DNA of 26,747 nucleotides from Bordetella parapertussis (GTDB lineage Bacteria; Pseudomonadota; Gammaproteobacteria; Burkholderiales; Burkholderiaceae_C): positions 1 through 26,747 of the forward strand of contig CAMDCZ010000032.1 of assembly GCA_945890735.1 (NCBI GenBank), written 5' to 3'. Positions 1 through 8,137 of this stretch are shown here, in pieces. Position 1 is the stretch's first letter; each line of letters starts with the position of its first letter. The notes below the pieces were generated by a model that saw nothing but the letters and a program-made list of their open reading frames with translations, was not told the origin of the DNA and searched no databases. The translations under genes and the position numbers were made by a program.

Positions 1-38
1 CCAGCACCAGATAAGACATCCGGTCATTCTACGGGGCG

Positions 39-44
39 TACAAT
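39..44 (+). promoter_or_regulatory. Candidate -10 element of ffs
   Basis: TACAAT lies seven bases before the predicted 5' end of the SRP RNA, the spacing expected for a sigma-70 -10 box. No good -35 is visible; AAGACA at 13-18 is the closest but sits 20 bases away. Confidence 0.45.
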
Positions 45-48
45 TTCC

Positions 49-149
49 GCTGACGGGCCTTCCCACATGGTGAAGCGGCCAACCGGGTCAGGTGGGGAAC
101 CAAGCAGCCCTAACTGTGGAGCCAGTGCTGGGGTCAAGGCTCGTCAACT
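49..149 (+). ncRNA. ffs: Signal recognition particle 4.5S RNA (small bacterial type)
   Basis: This is the RNA core of the bacterial signal recognition particle, which with Ffh delivers nascent membrane proteins to FtsY. Ends and motif agree. Bases 52-61 pair with 136-145 through ten consecutive pairs (one G-T wobble), closing the long hairpin. The conserved Ffh-binding region with GGTCAGG followed by GGGGAAC and AAGCAGCC lies at about 86-109, with its pairing strand GTGGAGCC at 116-123. The length of about 100 nt fits the small SRP RNA class. A TACAAT box precedes the 5' end and a T-tract follows the 3' end. The last 56 bases recur exactly at 1762-1817, and the AT-richer segment between the copies looks inserted at this gene's 3' end. 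The exact ends may be off by a few bases. Confidence 0.93.
94..149 (+). repeat. 56-bp direct repeat, copy 1 (3' half of ffs)
   Basis: Bases 94-149 match 1762-1817 base for base over 56 positions, starting at GGGGAACC and ending at GTCAACT. This copy sits inside the intact ffs gene. Flanks on both sides differ from those of copy 2, so the duplication is limited to this block. An attachment-site core at the 3' end of an RNA gene would look like this. Confidence 0.95.
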
Positions 150-157
150 CTCTTTTT
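119..157 (+). terminator. Probable intrinsic terminator of ffs
   Basis: GAGCC (119-123) can pair with GGCTC (138-142), or the whole SRP hairpin can serve as the stem. A T-rich tract (TTTTT at 153-157) follows. The T-tract is not part of the duplicated block and is absent after the second copy, so it belongs to the segment downstream of copy 1. Confidence 0.45.
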
Positions 158-179
158 GAACGTCAATCAACAATATGAA

Positions 180-1583
180 TCAATCAGCAGCTTTTGCCGG
201 AGCTTCTGCTGGTGCAGCGGCTGAAGCTTCAGCCGAGTCAATTTCCTCTTCAACCTGGGGCAGGCTTGACAGGCTGCCTTCATTATTTTGAACATTGCCG
301 CTGAAGAATGCATTCAAAAAATCTTGCTCTTTTTGAAGTGCTGCTTGTAAATAAGCTGCTTCATCTTCTTTGCCATTGATCTTGAGCTTGCCCTTTGCCA
401 TGCTCACATTGGATTGCAAGCCTTCAGCAGTCTTAACAGCCATGCCAAGCTTAACCAGCATGTCCTGCTGATCTGCAGTCAGTAGTTTGCCTGTCACCTT
501 AACCTCACCGTTGAGCTTGAGGTTCTTTTCCAAATCGATCTGCCCGGCTGCATCTGGCTCGAGTTCAAGCAAAATCTGACCCTGAACCTCACCACCATCG
601 GCTTGGGCGTTCAACTTAGATAAGCCAACTTTCCAACCGTTGATAAATAGCACTCTCAAGGCCTCACGCATAGACTTATCTTCTTCTGCAGTCATGTTTT
701 TAAAGCCTTGGCTTAAGTCCATCAGTTGAATCAGCTTCTCTGAACTTTGTTCATGCAAGCCGCCAACAATCCACTCAGCCTGTAAGTTGCTCAGTTTTTG
801 ATTCATAAAACTCAAATGTTGCAGTGACTGAGTCAATCGAACATCAAGTTTTTGTTGAGAGATGGCTGACTCTGCAGCAATTTTCAAACCTTCCAAGGTG
901 GCTGATGAAGTGCTGATTTTTTGCAAGGAGACGCTACTTGAACCAACGCCTTTTTGTGCATCGGTCATGTCAATATGTATATTGAACGCATCCAATTGAA
1001 CGGCCTGACCAGCTCCTCTGTAACTGAGTTTGTCCGTTGCCCAATCAAATTGAAAATGCTTGTCGGAAGATTTAAAAAAACCCTGCGTGGCGGCCACATT
1101 CAAAAGCAATCCCGACTGCGCTATCTCGAAAGCAGGCAAACTTAAAGTACTGCTGTAACTGCCACCCAGACCAACAGAGCCATTTCCAGTTAAAGCAAAA
1201 TCTTTAGGGAAGATCTCCTCAAACTTAGCTTTGTCTTCTGGCTGGGGCTGCAAACGCCATTCAAATCGAGCCAGCGAGGTAGGGAAGATCACATGAGACA
1301 CGTCATATTCAATTTGCATCCATACAGCGTTTGCATCTGTGTTGTTTTCATCGTTGTACTTGTCTACAAGAGTTACCAGAACATCGCCCTTGGATGACAA
1401 AAATCCAGTCTGATGCTGTAAATTTTTAAACCGAAATGAAGACTTGGGGTCGGGTTGGCTGACCATCAGGTTCAGCTCATTGGCAACCCGTCCAACAGAA
1501 TAAAAACTCAGTCCCAACCAAATAAGCAGCAGGGCCAGCAAGACACCGGACAGGGCCAAAATATTTTTTTTACTGATATTCAT
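180..1583 (-). CDS. YdgA-like DUF945 family protein
   Basis: A 467-residue protein of the DUF945/YdgA family, whose molecular role is poorly known. Residues 8-30 form one hydrophobic segment (ILALSGVLLALLLIW core) after a basic MNISKK start, so it is probably an inner-membrane-anchored protein with a large periplasmic domain. The segment TGFLSSKGDV near residue 60 is typical of the family's N-terminal part. The tail is low-complexity, rich in Ala, Pro and Glu. The ATG is supported by AAGGAG eight bases upstream. The gene lies alone between two 56-bp repeats and is visibly poorer in GC than hrpA next door, which suggests transfer or a different mutational history. It is convergent with ffs, 30 bases away. 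The family call is fairly sure; the function is unknown. Confidence 0.8.
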   Translation of the reverse strand: MNISKKNILALSGVLLALLLIWLGLSFYSVGRVANELNLMVSQPDPKSSFRFKNLQHQTGFLSSKGDVLVTLVDKYNDENNTDANAVWMQIEYDVSHVIFPTSLARFEWRLQPQPEDKAKFEEIFPKDFALTGNGSVGLGGSYSSTLSLPAFEIAQSGLLLNVAATQGFFKSSDKHFQFDWATDKLSYRGAGQAVQLDAFNIHIDMTDAQKGVGSSSVSLQKISTSSATLEGLKIAAESAISQQKLDVRLTQSLQHLSFMNQKLSNLQAEWIVGGLHEQSSEKLIQLMDLSQGFKNMTAEEDKSMREALRVLFINGWKVGLSKLNAQADGGEVQGQILLELEPDAAGQIDLEKNLKLNGEVKVTGKLLTADQQDMLVKLGMAVKTAEGLQSNVSMAKGKLKINGKEDEAAYLQAALQKEQDFLNAFFSGNVQNNEGSLSSLPQVEEEIDSAEASAAAPAEAPAKAAD

Positions 1584-1761
1584 ATTTACTCCTTAGTAGA
1601 TTTGCTAAATGTTATCACCACATGTATTGGGGATAGAAAGCCAAAGAATCAAGGTGTAGATAGATTACGTAGCCTCGCATACGACTCATTTTCAGATGGA
1701 ATGCCTGCGGATGTGATTGTTTGAGCAAAACAGAGTGCAAGGCTGCCGGATGGAACCATCC

Positions 1762-1817
1762 GGGGAACCAAGCAGCCCTAACTGTGGAGCCAGTGCTGGG
1801 GTCAAGGCTCGTCAACT
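1762..1817 (+). repeat. 56-bp direct repeat, copy 2 (orphan ffs 3' fragment)
   Basis: This is an exact copy of the ffs 3' half, lacking the 5' arm needed to close the SRP hairpin and lacking the T-tract. It cannot be a functional SRP RNA gene. Immediately upstream, CCGGATGG and CCATCCGG (1748-1765) form an unrelated perfect inverted repeat, and GGCTGC (1741-1746) can pair with GCAGCC inside the repeat (1772-1777). The fragment lies 41 bases beyond the hrpA stop codon. It is best read as the distal attachment-type scar of an insertion at ffs, or as the product of a local duplication. Confidence 0.9.
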
Positions 1818-1858
1818 ACCCTGGCGGCCTTTCGCTTTGAACACAAGCGCTGTCTGGC

Positions 1859-4800
1859 TCAGTGATTCAACTGCCCCCAAACCTTCTCCAACCGCTTGAC
1901 ACTCACTGGCTGCGGGGTGCGCAACGCTTGCGCAAAGAAGCTCACGCGCAGCTCTTCCAATAGCCACCTGAATTCCTGCATCCGCGCATCGGTTTGGCCT
2001 TTGCGCTCGGCCACCAATCGCCAGTACTTTTGCTCCAGGGGCTTGAGTTCGGCTAAACGCTGGGCGTCGCGGGCGGGGTCGGCGCGGTATTTGTCCAGGC
2101 GCAGGGTGATGGCCTTGAGGTAGCGGGGGCAGTGCTGCAACTGCGGCCAAGGGGTGGTGGTCATGAAGTGCTTGGGCATCAGGCGTTGCAATTGCTGGGC
2201 GCAGTCGGCGGTGGCTTCGGGCGCGTTTTTGGTGTCTTTGACCTTGCGGGTGGCCGCGCCAAACTCCAGCAAGATGACGCCGGCGAGTCGCGCCACTTCG
2301 TTGGCAATCAGGGTCAAGCGTCCTCTGCCCTCGTCCACGCGGCGCTTGAAACTGGCTTCGTCGTTGGGCAAGGGTTCGAGCAAAAATGCGCGGTCCAGCG
2401 CCACGCCCAGGATTTGTTGCTTGAGTTCTTCCGAGGTGCCCAAGGGCATGAAGGCCACCGACATTTTGGGCAGGTCGGGGATGTTTTTTTCCAGGTACTT
2501 GAGTGCGTCTTTGATTTGCAAAGCAAACAAACGCGACAGGCCTTGGCGGTTTTGGCTGGCAGCCAGGTCGGGTTCGTCAAACACCTCGATGGTCACCGCG
2601 TCGCCTTGGTCCACCAGGGCAGGAAAGCCAATCAAGGACTGCCCGCCTTTGCTGATTTCCATCAATTCAGGGAGTTCACCGAAGGCCCAGGTGGTATGGC
2701 GCTGGTTGGAGAGAGCGGGGGCAGACGACGGTTTGGATGCGTGTTTGACATCGGGGTCAGCGCCCGGCTTCACAGCCGACCCCAATGGCGCCTCGCTCAG
2801 CGATTTCACTTTCAGGCCGGCCAGTGCTTGAAAAGCCCCTCGGGCTTGCGAGCCGAGTTCGGCTTTGAGGGCGCCGAGGTTGCGGCCTTGACCGAGTTGG
2901 CGGCCGTGCTCATCGACCACCTTGAAGTTCATGAAGAAGTGCGCGGCCAGCATGTCGAGCTTGAAGTCGGTGCGCTTGACATCCAGGCTGGTTTCGTCGC
3001 GCACTTTTTTCAGCAGCACCTCGGTCAGGCTGCCCGCGCCAAAGACCTCGGCCGCACAGAGCGCTGCAGCCAGTCGTGCAGCACTTTCGGGCAGCGGCAC
3101 GAAGCGGCTGCGCGGGCGCTGCGGCAGGCTTTTCAAGAGCGCTTGGATTTTGTCTTTCAACATGCCCGGCACCAGCCACTCGGTGCGGTCTTCGCTGACT
3201 TGGTTGAGCACAAACAGTGGCACGGTGACGGTCACGCCGTCTTTGGCGTCGCCGGGGGCGTGCAGGTAATGCGCGGCGCAATCGACCCCGCCCAAGCGCA
3301 GCATTTTGGGAAACGCTTGTGCAGTGATGCCCACGGCTTCGTGTCGCATCAGGCTTTCACGGGTCATCAGCAAGGGCTCGGTCTTGTCACCCGCTGCCGA
3401 GCGGCGGCGCAGCTCTTCGCGGTGCCAACGCTCCAGGGTTTTGCAGCTGCACACATCCTCTGGCAAATGCTGCTCGTAAAACGCCTGAATCATGGTCTCG
3501 TCCACCAACACGTCTTGGCGTCGGGACTTGTGCTCCAGGTCCATCACTTGGGCGATGAGTTTTTTGTTGGCCGCCATGAAAGCCAAGGGTGTTTGCCACT
3601 GCCCTTCCACCAGCGCCTCTCGAATGAAAATTTGCCGCGCCAACACCGGGTCCGCCTTGGCATAAGGCACGCGGCGCCCGCTGTACACCACCAAGCCATA
3701 GAGCGTGGCGCGTTCAAACGCCACCACATCGCCGTGCCTGGCCTCCCAGTGCGGGTCCAGCAGCTGTTTTTTCAAGAGGTGCGAGCCCACCTCTTCCAGC
3801 CATGTCGGTTCGATGTTGGCGATGCCGCGCCCAAACAAACGCGTGGTTTCCACCAATTCGGCACAGACCAGCCATTTGCCGGGTTTCTTGCGCAGGTGCG
3901 CGCCTGGGTGGCGGTGAAATTTGATGCCGCGAGCGCCGAGGTAGATGTCCTCTTCGTCTTGCTTCCAACCGATGTTGCCGAGTAAGCCACTGAGCATGGC
4001 CAGGTGCAACTGCTCGTAGCTGGCAGGTTTGTCGTTGATGGCCCAGCGCTGCTCTTTCACCACGGTCAGGAGTTGGCTGTGGACGTCTCGCCATTCACGC
4101 CAACGGCGGATGTTGATGAAGTTTTGGCGCAGCAGGTTTTCATGCTGGCGGTGACTCAGCTTGTGGGTGTCACCATCGCCACCCCGTGAAGCCATCAGCC
4201 AATCCCACAAGCGCAAATAGCCGCTGAACTCGCTCTTGTCGTCCTTGAACTTGGCATGGGCTTGGTCGGCCTGGGCTTGCGCTTGCAGGGGACGATCGCG
4301 TACGTCTTGCACGCTCAGCGCCGAGGCGATGACCAAGACTTCGTTCAGGCTTTGCCGCTCCCTGGCCGCCAAGATCATGCGACCCACACGCGGGTCCAAG
4401 GGCAGCTTGGCGAGTTCATGACCGATGGCGGTGAGACTGTTGTCGTCCAGCACCGCGCCAAGCTCATTGAGCAGCTGAAAACCGTCTGAGATCGCTTTGG
4501 GACGTGGTGCCTCCAAAAAAGGAAAGTCCGCCACATCCCCCAAACGCAGAGACATCATGCGCAAAATCACGCCCGCCAAAGAGCTTCGCAAAATCTCTGG
4601 CTCGGTAAAACGCGGGCGGCCCTGAAAATCCTTTTCGTCATACAGGCGAATGCATATGCCGTCGGCCACGCGGCCGCAACGCCCGGCGCGTTGGTTGGCG
4701 GCGGCTTGGCTGATCGGCTCGACCAACAATTGCTCTACCTTGCTGCGAAAGCTGTAGCGCTTCATGCGTGCCAAACCAGCGTCCACCACATAGCGGATGC

Positions 4801-5779
4801 CGGGCACAGTGAGCGAGGTTTCTGCCACGTTGGTGGACAACACGATGCGCGGTGCACCGCCGGTTTCAAAAACACGCTCTTGCTCGGCTTGTGACAGGCG
4901 CGCAAACAAGGGCAATACCTCTACCTGCCGTGTGTAGGCGTTGTGCGCCAGGTGGCCGCGCAAGTGTTCGGCAGCGTCGCGGATTTCGCGCTCACCCGGC
5001 AAAAACACCAAGATGTCGCCGCGCGGTGCGCCGGTCCACAGCTCATCCACCGCGTCCGAGATGGCGTTGCCCAGGTCGTGCTCGCGGCTTTCTTCCCAGG
5101 GGCGGTAACGCATCTCCACGGGAAAGGTGCGTCCCGACACCATCAACACCGGCGCGGGGCCTTTGGCTGAGGCGAAATGTTGGGCAAAGCGATCAGCGTC
5201 GATGGTGGCCGAAGTGACGATGACCTTGAGGTCCGGGCGACGCGGCAAGATCTGTTTGAGGTAGCCCAATAAAAAATCGATGTTCAGGCTGCGCTCGTGT
5301 GCCTCGTCAATGATCAAAGTGTCATAGGCCAGCAACAGCGGATCGGTCTGTGTCTCAGCCAGCAAAATACCGTCGGTCATCAGCTTGACCGAGGCGTCGC
5401 GTGACAGCTTGTCTTGGAACCGCACCTTGAAACCCACCACCTCCCCCAGCGGGGTTTTCAGTTCGTCGGCGATCCGCTTGGCGACCGAGGTGGCGGCAAT
5501 GCGGCGCGGTTGGGTGTGACCTATGATTTGGCGGCGTTTCGGACCACTGTCCCGACTGCCTCGTCCCAGTGCCAGGGCCATTTTGGGCAATTGGGTGGTT
5601 TTGCCCGAACCGGTTTCACCGCAAACAATGATGACCTGGTTCGCCAGCATGGCGGCCATGATTTCCTCGCGCCGCTCGCTGACCGGCAGTCCAGCAGGGA
5701 ATTCAATCTTCAAAACAGTGTTGGGATTCAAAATGGCTTGTTGTTGAGTGACAATGGCCCGATCAGGCCTACAACCCAC
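1859..5779 (-). CDS. hrpA: ATP-dependent RNA helicase HrpA (DEAH box)
   Basis: A cytoplasmic 3'-5' RNA helicase of the DEAH/RHA family. In E. coli HrpA has been linked to rescue of stalled ribosomes and to mRNA processing. The 1306-residue length matches E. coli HrpA (about 1300). Motif I GETGSGKT is at 54-61, DEAH at 158-161, SAT at 190-192 and motif VI QRAGRCGR at 363-370. The ratchet/OB region and the long HrpA-specific C-terminal domain follow. The start is a GTG only 14 bases from the argA start and has no clear ribosome binding site; no ATG occurs before residue 41, so the exact N-terminus is unsettled. The 3' end lies next to the orphan ffs fragment. Identity is secure. Confidence 0.97.
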   Translation of the reverse strand: MGCRPDRAIVTQQQAILNPNTVLKIEFPAGLPVSERREEIMAAMLANQVIIVCGETGSGKTTQLPKMALALGRGSRDSGPKRRQIIGHTQPRRIAATSVAKRIADELKTPLGEVVGFKVRFQDKLSRDASVKLMTDGILLAETQTDPLLLAYDTLIIDEAHERSLNIDFLLGYLKQILPRRPDLKVIVTSATIDADRFAQHFASAKGPAPVLMVSGRTFPVEMRYRPWEESREHDLGNAISDAVDELWTGAPRGDILVFLPGEREIRDAAEHLRGHLAHNAYTRQVEVLPLFARLSQAEQERVFETGGAPRIVLSTNVAETSLTVPGIRYVVDAGLARMKRYSFRSKVEQLLVEPISQAAANQRAGRCGRVADGICIRLYDEKDFQGRPRFTEPEILRSSLAGVILRMMSLRLGDVADFPFLEAPRPKAISDGFQLLNELGAVLDDNSLTAIGHELAKLPLDPRVGRMILAARERQSLNEVLVIASALSVQDVRDRPLQAQAQADQAHAKFKDDKSEFSGYLRLWDWLMASRGGDGDTHKLSHRQHENLLRQNFINIRRWREWRDVHSQLLTVVKEQRWAINDKPASYEQLHLAMLSGLLGNIGWKQDEEDIYLGARGIKFHRHPGAHLRKKPGKWLVCAELVETTRLFGRGIANIEPTWLEEVGSHLLKKQLLDPHWEARHGDVVAFERATLYGLVVYSGRRVPYAKADPVLARQIFIREALVEGQWQTPLAFMAANKKLIAQVMDLEHKSRRQDVLVDETMIQAFYEQHLPEDVCSCKTLERWHREELRRRSAAGDKTEPLLMTRESLMRHEAVGITAQAFPKMLRLGGVDCAAHYLHAPGDAKDGVTVTVPLFVLNQVSEDRTEWLVPGMLKDKIQALLKSLPQRPRSRFVPLPESAARLAAALCAAEVFGAGSLTEVLLKKVRDETSLDVKRTDFKLDMLAAHFFMNFKVVDEHGRQLGQGRNLGALKAELGSQARGAFQALAGLKVKSLSEAPLGSAVKPGADPDVKHASKPSSAPALSNQRHTTWAFGELPELMEISKGGQSLIGFPALVDQGDAVTIEVFDEPDLAASQNRQGLSRLFALQIKDALKYLEKNIPDLPKMSVAFMPLGTSEELKQQILGVALDRAFLLEPLPNDEASFKRRVDEGRGRLTLIANEVARLAGVILLEFGAATRKVKDTKNAPEATADCAQQLQRLMPKHFMTTTPWPQLQHCPRYLKAITLRLDKYRADPARDAQRLAELKPLEQKYWRLVAERKGQTDARMQEFRWLLEELRVSFFAQALRTPQPVSVKRLEKVWGQLNH

Positions 5780-5793
5780 GATTATCTGCGCCC

Positions 5794-7143
5794 ATGTCCA
5801 CTGTCTTCAATTTCACCTTTGTTCCTTGGTTCCGTTCGGTGGCACCCTACATCCACATGCACCGTGGCAAAACCTTTGTCGTGGCCATCTCAGGCGAGGC
5901 CATCGAGGCGGGCAAGCTGCCCAGCTTGGTGCAAGACCTGGCCATGATCCAAAGCATGGGTGTCAAAGTGGTGTTGGTGCACGGCTTTCGCCCCCAAGTC
6001 AACGAACAGCTCAAGGCCAAGGGCCACACCCCGCAGTATTCACATGGCATGCGCATCACCGACGAGGTGGCACTGGACTGCGCCCAAGAGGCTGCTGGCC
6101 AGCTCCGCTATGAAATCGAAGCCGCTTTCAGCCAAGGCCTGCCCAACACGCCCATGGCGGGTGCGACGATCCGTGTGATCTCGGGCAACTTCATTACCGC
6201 CCGCCCAGTCGGCATCTTGGACGGCGTGGACTTCAAACATTCCGGCCTGGTGCGCAAAGTCGATGTGACCGGCATCAGCAAAACCCTGAGCTTGGGTGCC
6301 ATGGTGCTGCTCTCGCCATTTGGTTTTTCACCCACTGGCGAAGCTTTCAACCTGACCATGGAAGAAGTGGCCACCTCGGTGGCCATCGCTTTGCAAGCTG
6401 ACAAACTGATCTTTGTCACCGAGGTGCCTGGCATCCGTGTTCGACCCCATGAGCCCGAGAGCGAAGACAACCCGATTGACACTGAAATGCCCTTGGACGT
6501 GGCCGAGGCCTTGTTGGCCAAAGAGCCCTCTGCCACACAGCCCACCGACATCGGGTTTTACCTGCAGCATTGCGTGAAGGCCTGCAAAGCCGGCGTGGAA
6601 CGCAGCCACATCCTGCCTTTCTCGGTGGATGGTGTGCTGCTGCTGGAAATTTATGTGCACGATGGCATTGGCACCATGGTGGTGGACGAGCGTTTGGAAA
6701 GCCTGCGTGAAGCCACTTCGGACGACTTGGGCGGCGTGTTGCAACTCATCGAGCCCTTTGAGCAAGACGGCACGCTGGTGCGGCGCGAACGCACCGAGAT
6801 GGAACGCGACATTGGCAACTACAGCGTCATCGAGCACGACGGCGTCATCTTCGGCTGTGCCGCCTTGTACGCTTACCCCGAAAAACGCACCGGTGAAATG
6901 GCTGCGCTCACGGTGTCACCGAAGTCGCAAGGCCAAGGTGACGGCGAAAAAATCCTGCGGCGCATCGAGCAACGTGCCCGCGCCCAAGGCTTGGACAGTA
7001 TTTTTGTGTTGACCACGCGCACCATGCACTGGTTTTTGAAGCGCGGCTTTGTGCAAGCCCCGATCGATTGGCTGCCCGAAGCGCGTCAGCGCAAATACAG
7101 CCTTGACCGCAAGAGCGTGGTGTTGGTGAAGAAACTCAGCTGA
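5794..7143 (+). CDS. argA: Amino-acid N-acetyltransferase (N-acetylglutamate synthase)
   Basis: Catalyses acetyl-CoA plus L-glutamate to N-acetylglutamate, the committed step of arginine synthesis, in the cytoplasm. The 449-residue protein has the classical two-domain form. An amino-acid-kinase fold occupies about residues 1-290, with LVHGFRPQVNEQL and the GHTPQYSHGMRITD arginine-sensing region. A GNAT acetyltransferase domain fills about 300-449, with the acetyl-CoA loop region KSQGQGDGEKILRR and the terminal MHWFLKRGF motif. It diverges from hrpA with only 14 bases between start codons, so its promoter must extend into the hrpA 5' end. A stem-loop overlaps its stop codon. The kinase domain in this family is catalytically inactive and regulatory. 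Confidence 0.96.
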   Translation: MSTVFNFTFVPWFRSVAPYIHMHRGKTFVVAISGEAIEAGKLPSLVQDLAMIQSMGVKVVLVHGFRPQVNEQLKAKGHTPQYSHGMRITDEVALDCAQEAAGQLRYEIEAAFSQGLPNTPMAGATIRVISGNFITARPVGILDGVDFKHSGLVRKVDVTGISKTLSLGAMVLLSPFGFSPTGEAFNLTMEEVATSVAIALQADKLIFVTEVPGIRVRPHEPESEDNPIDTEMPLDVAEALLAKEPSATQPTDIGFYLQHCVKACKAGVERSHILPFSVDGVLLLEIYVHDGIGTMVVDERLESLREATSDDLGGVLQLIEPFEQDGTLVRRERTEMERDIGNYSVIEHDGVIFGCAALYAYPEKRTGEMAALTVSPKSQGQGDGEKILRRIEQRARAQGLDSIFVLTTRTMHWFLKRGFVQAPIDWLPEARQRKYSLDRKSVVLVKKLS

Positions 7144-7161
7144 ACGCCTGAGCGCGTTCAG
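7140..7161 (+). terminator. Stem-loop between convergent argA and dsbB
   Basis: CTGAACGC (7140-7147) and GCGTTCAG (7154-7161) are perfect complements around a six-base loop, overlapping the argA stop codon in the 42-bp gap before the dsbB end. There is no T-tract on either strand, so it may stabilise 3' ends rather than act as a classical intrinsic terminator. Confidence 0.5.
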
Positions 7162-7185
7162 ACCGCGCAGAGCAGCTGCGAAGGC

Positions 7186-7719
7186 TCATGAGGTTTCATC
7201 ATTCGCCGCAGTCACTGTGCGCAGCTTGGTGAAGAGCATCACCAACAACCACAAGGCCATGCCCACAAAGGCCACGAAACTCCAGTTGGCGATCGAGCCA
7301 CCTAAAAACAGCCAATCCACTTTGCTGCAGTCGCCACTGCCGCGAAAAATAAGCGGGATGGCGCGTTGCAAGGGGAAGGATTCGATCATCCCGTAAAAGT
7401 CGCGGCCGCAGCTGGCCACCTCGGGCGGGTACCACTGCAACCAGGTTTGTCGTGCCGCCACGAAAGCACCACCGGCCGCCAGCAACACGGCCAGCACGGC
7501 CAACACGCGGCCACCCAAGACCGTGCGCCACACCAAACCCACCAAGGCCAGCACACCAATGAGCGTCATGGCATAGCGTTGCACGATGCACATGGGGCAA
7601 GGCTCCAGGCCCACCACATGCTGCAAATACATGCCAAAACCCAGCAAGCCTGCGCAGCCCAAGGCCAACAATGCGAAGGCTTGGGTGATGCTCAGGGTGT
7701 TCCAAAGTTGCTTGATCAT
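7186..7719 (-). CDS. dsbB: Disulfide bond formation protein B
   Basis: An inner-membrane quinone reductase that reoxidises DsbA and passes electrons to ubiquinone. The 177-residue protein has four hydrophobic segments (about 13-31, 47-65, 71-90 and 144-164), as in the family. The first redox pair is CPMC (C41, C44) in the first periplasmic loop, followed by IVQRYA. The second pair is C104 (VASCGRDFYG) and C131 (GSGDCSK) in the second periplasmic loop. All four catalytic cysteines are therefore present. The ATG at 7719 gives the usual short basic N-terminus. It is convergent with argA and divergent from yggX; no dsbA lies in the window. Confidence 0.95.
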   Translation of the reverse strand: MIKQLWNTLSITQAFALLALGCAGLLGFGMYLQHVVGLEPCPMCIVQRYAMTLIGVLALVGLVWRTVLGGRVLAVLAVLLAAGGAFVAARQTWLQWYPPEVASCGRDFYGMIESFPLQRAIPLIFRGSGDCSKVDWLFLGGSIANWSFVAFVGMALWLLVMLFTKLRTVTAANDETS

Positions 7720-7793
7720 GTCGACAAAAGTATGAAGTGATGACCGAGTTTAGCGGCCAGATGCTGCCCTTGGTTGGGGCAGGTCATGCGCGG

Positions 7794-7811
7794 TTGAAAA
7801 AGGCTTTTCAA
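7794..7811. promoter_or_regulatory. Inverted repeat in the dsbB-yggX intergenic region
   Basis: TTGAAAA and TTTTCAA are perfect 7-bp arms around AGGC. They lie between the divergent dsbB and yggX starts, just upstream of a possible yggX promoter (TTGCTA at 7815-7820, TATAGC at 7836-7841, spacing only 15). This may be an operator or a chance hairpin; no specific regulator is recognised. Confidence 0.3.
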
Positions 7812-7855
7812 AGCTTGCTACAGTCAGGTCTCGTCTATAGCGCACAAGGAAATTC

Positions 7856-8128
7856 ATGGCACGCACTGTCCACTGCATCAAGCTGGAAAAAGAGGCTGAA
7901 GGCCTCGACTTCCCACCCTACCCCGGTGACCTGGGCAAACGCATTTGGGAAAACGTCAGCAAAGACGCTTGGGCTGCTTGGTTGAAACACCAAACCATGT
8001 TGGTGAATGAGAACCGCTTGAACCTGGCCGACTTGCGTGCCCGTCAATATTTGGCGCGTCAAATGGAAAACCATTTCTTTGGCGATGGTGCCGATGCCGC
8101 GCAAGGCTATGTGCCGCCTGCAGCCTGA
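7856..8128 (+). CDS. yggX: YggX: Fe(2+)-trafficking / oxidative damage protection protein
   Basis: A small cytoplasmic protein that protects iron-sulfur clusters from oxidation and is proposed to handle labile ferrous iron; in E. coli it belongs to the SoxRS regulon. The 90-residue length is typical. The hallmark N-terminus MARTVHCIKLEKEAEGLDFPP includes the conserved cysteine C7. PYPGDLGKRIWENVSKDAW, WLKHQTMLVNENRLN and YLARQMENHFF follow in the family order. AAGGA precedes the ATG. It is followed nine bases later by the MnmC2-like gene, so the two are probably co-transcribed. Identity is secure; regulation here is unknown. Confidence 0.96.
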   Translation: MARTVHCIKLEKEAEGLDFPPYPGDLGKRIWENVSKDAWAAWLKHQTMLVNENRLNLADLRARQYLARQMENHFFGDGADAAQGYVPPAA

Positions 8129-8137
8129 TTCGGCTGT

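Noticed and set aside
1615..1815. Minus-strand 66-codon open frame between hrpA and the DUF945 gene
   Set aside because: It reads through the orphan ffs fragment and an inverted repeat, so its sequence is explained by RNA-gene debris; no start signal or similarity is visible.
2132..3985. Long plus-strand open frame (617 codons) antisense to hrpA
   Set aside because: Its composition (His, Gln, Phe and Val rich) is that of a mirror reading of a GC-rich gene, and hrpA motifs on the other strand are intact.
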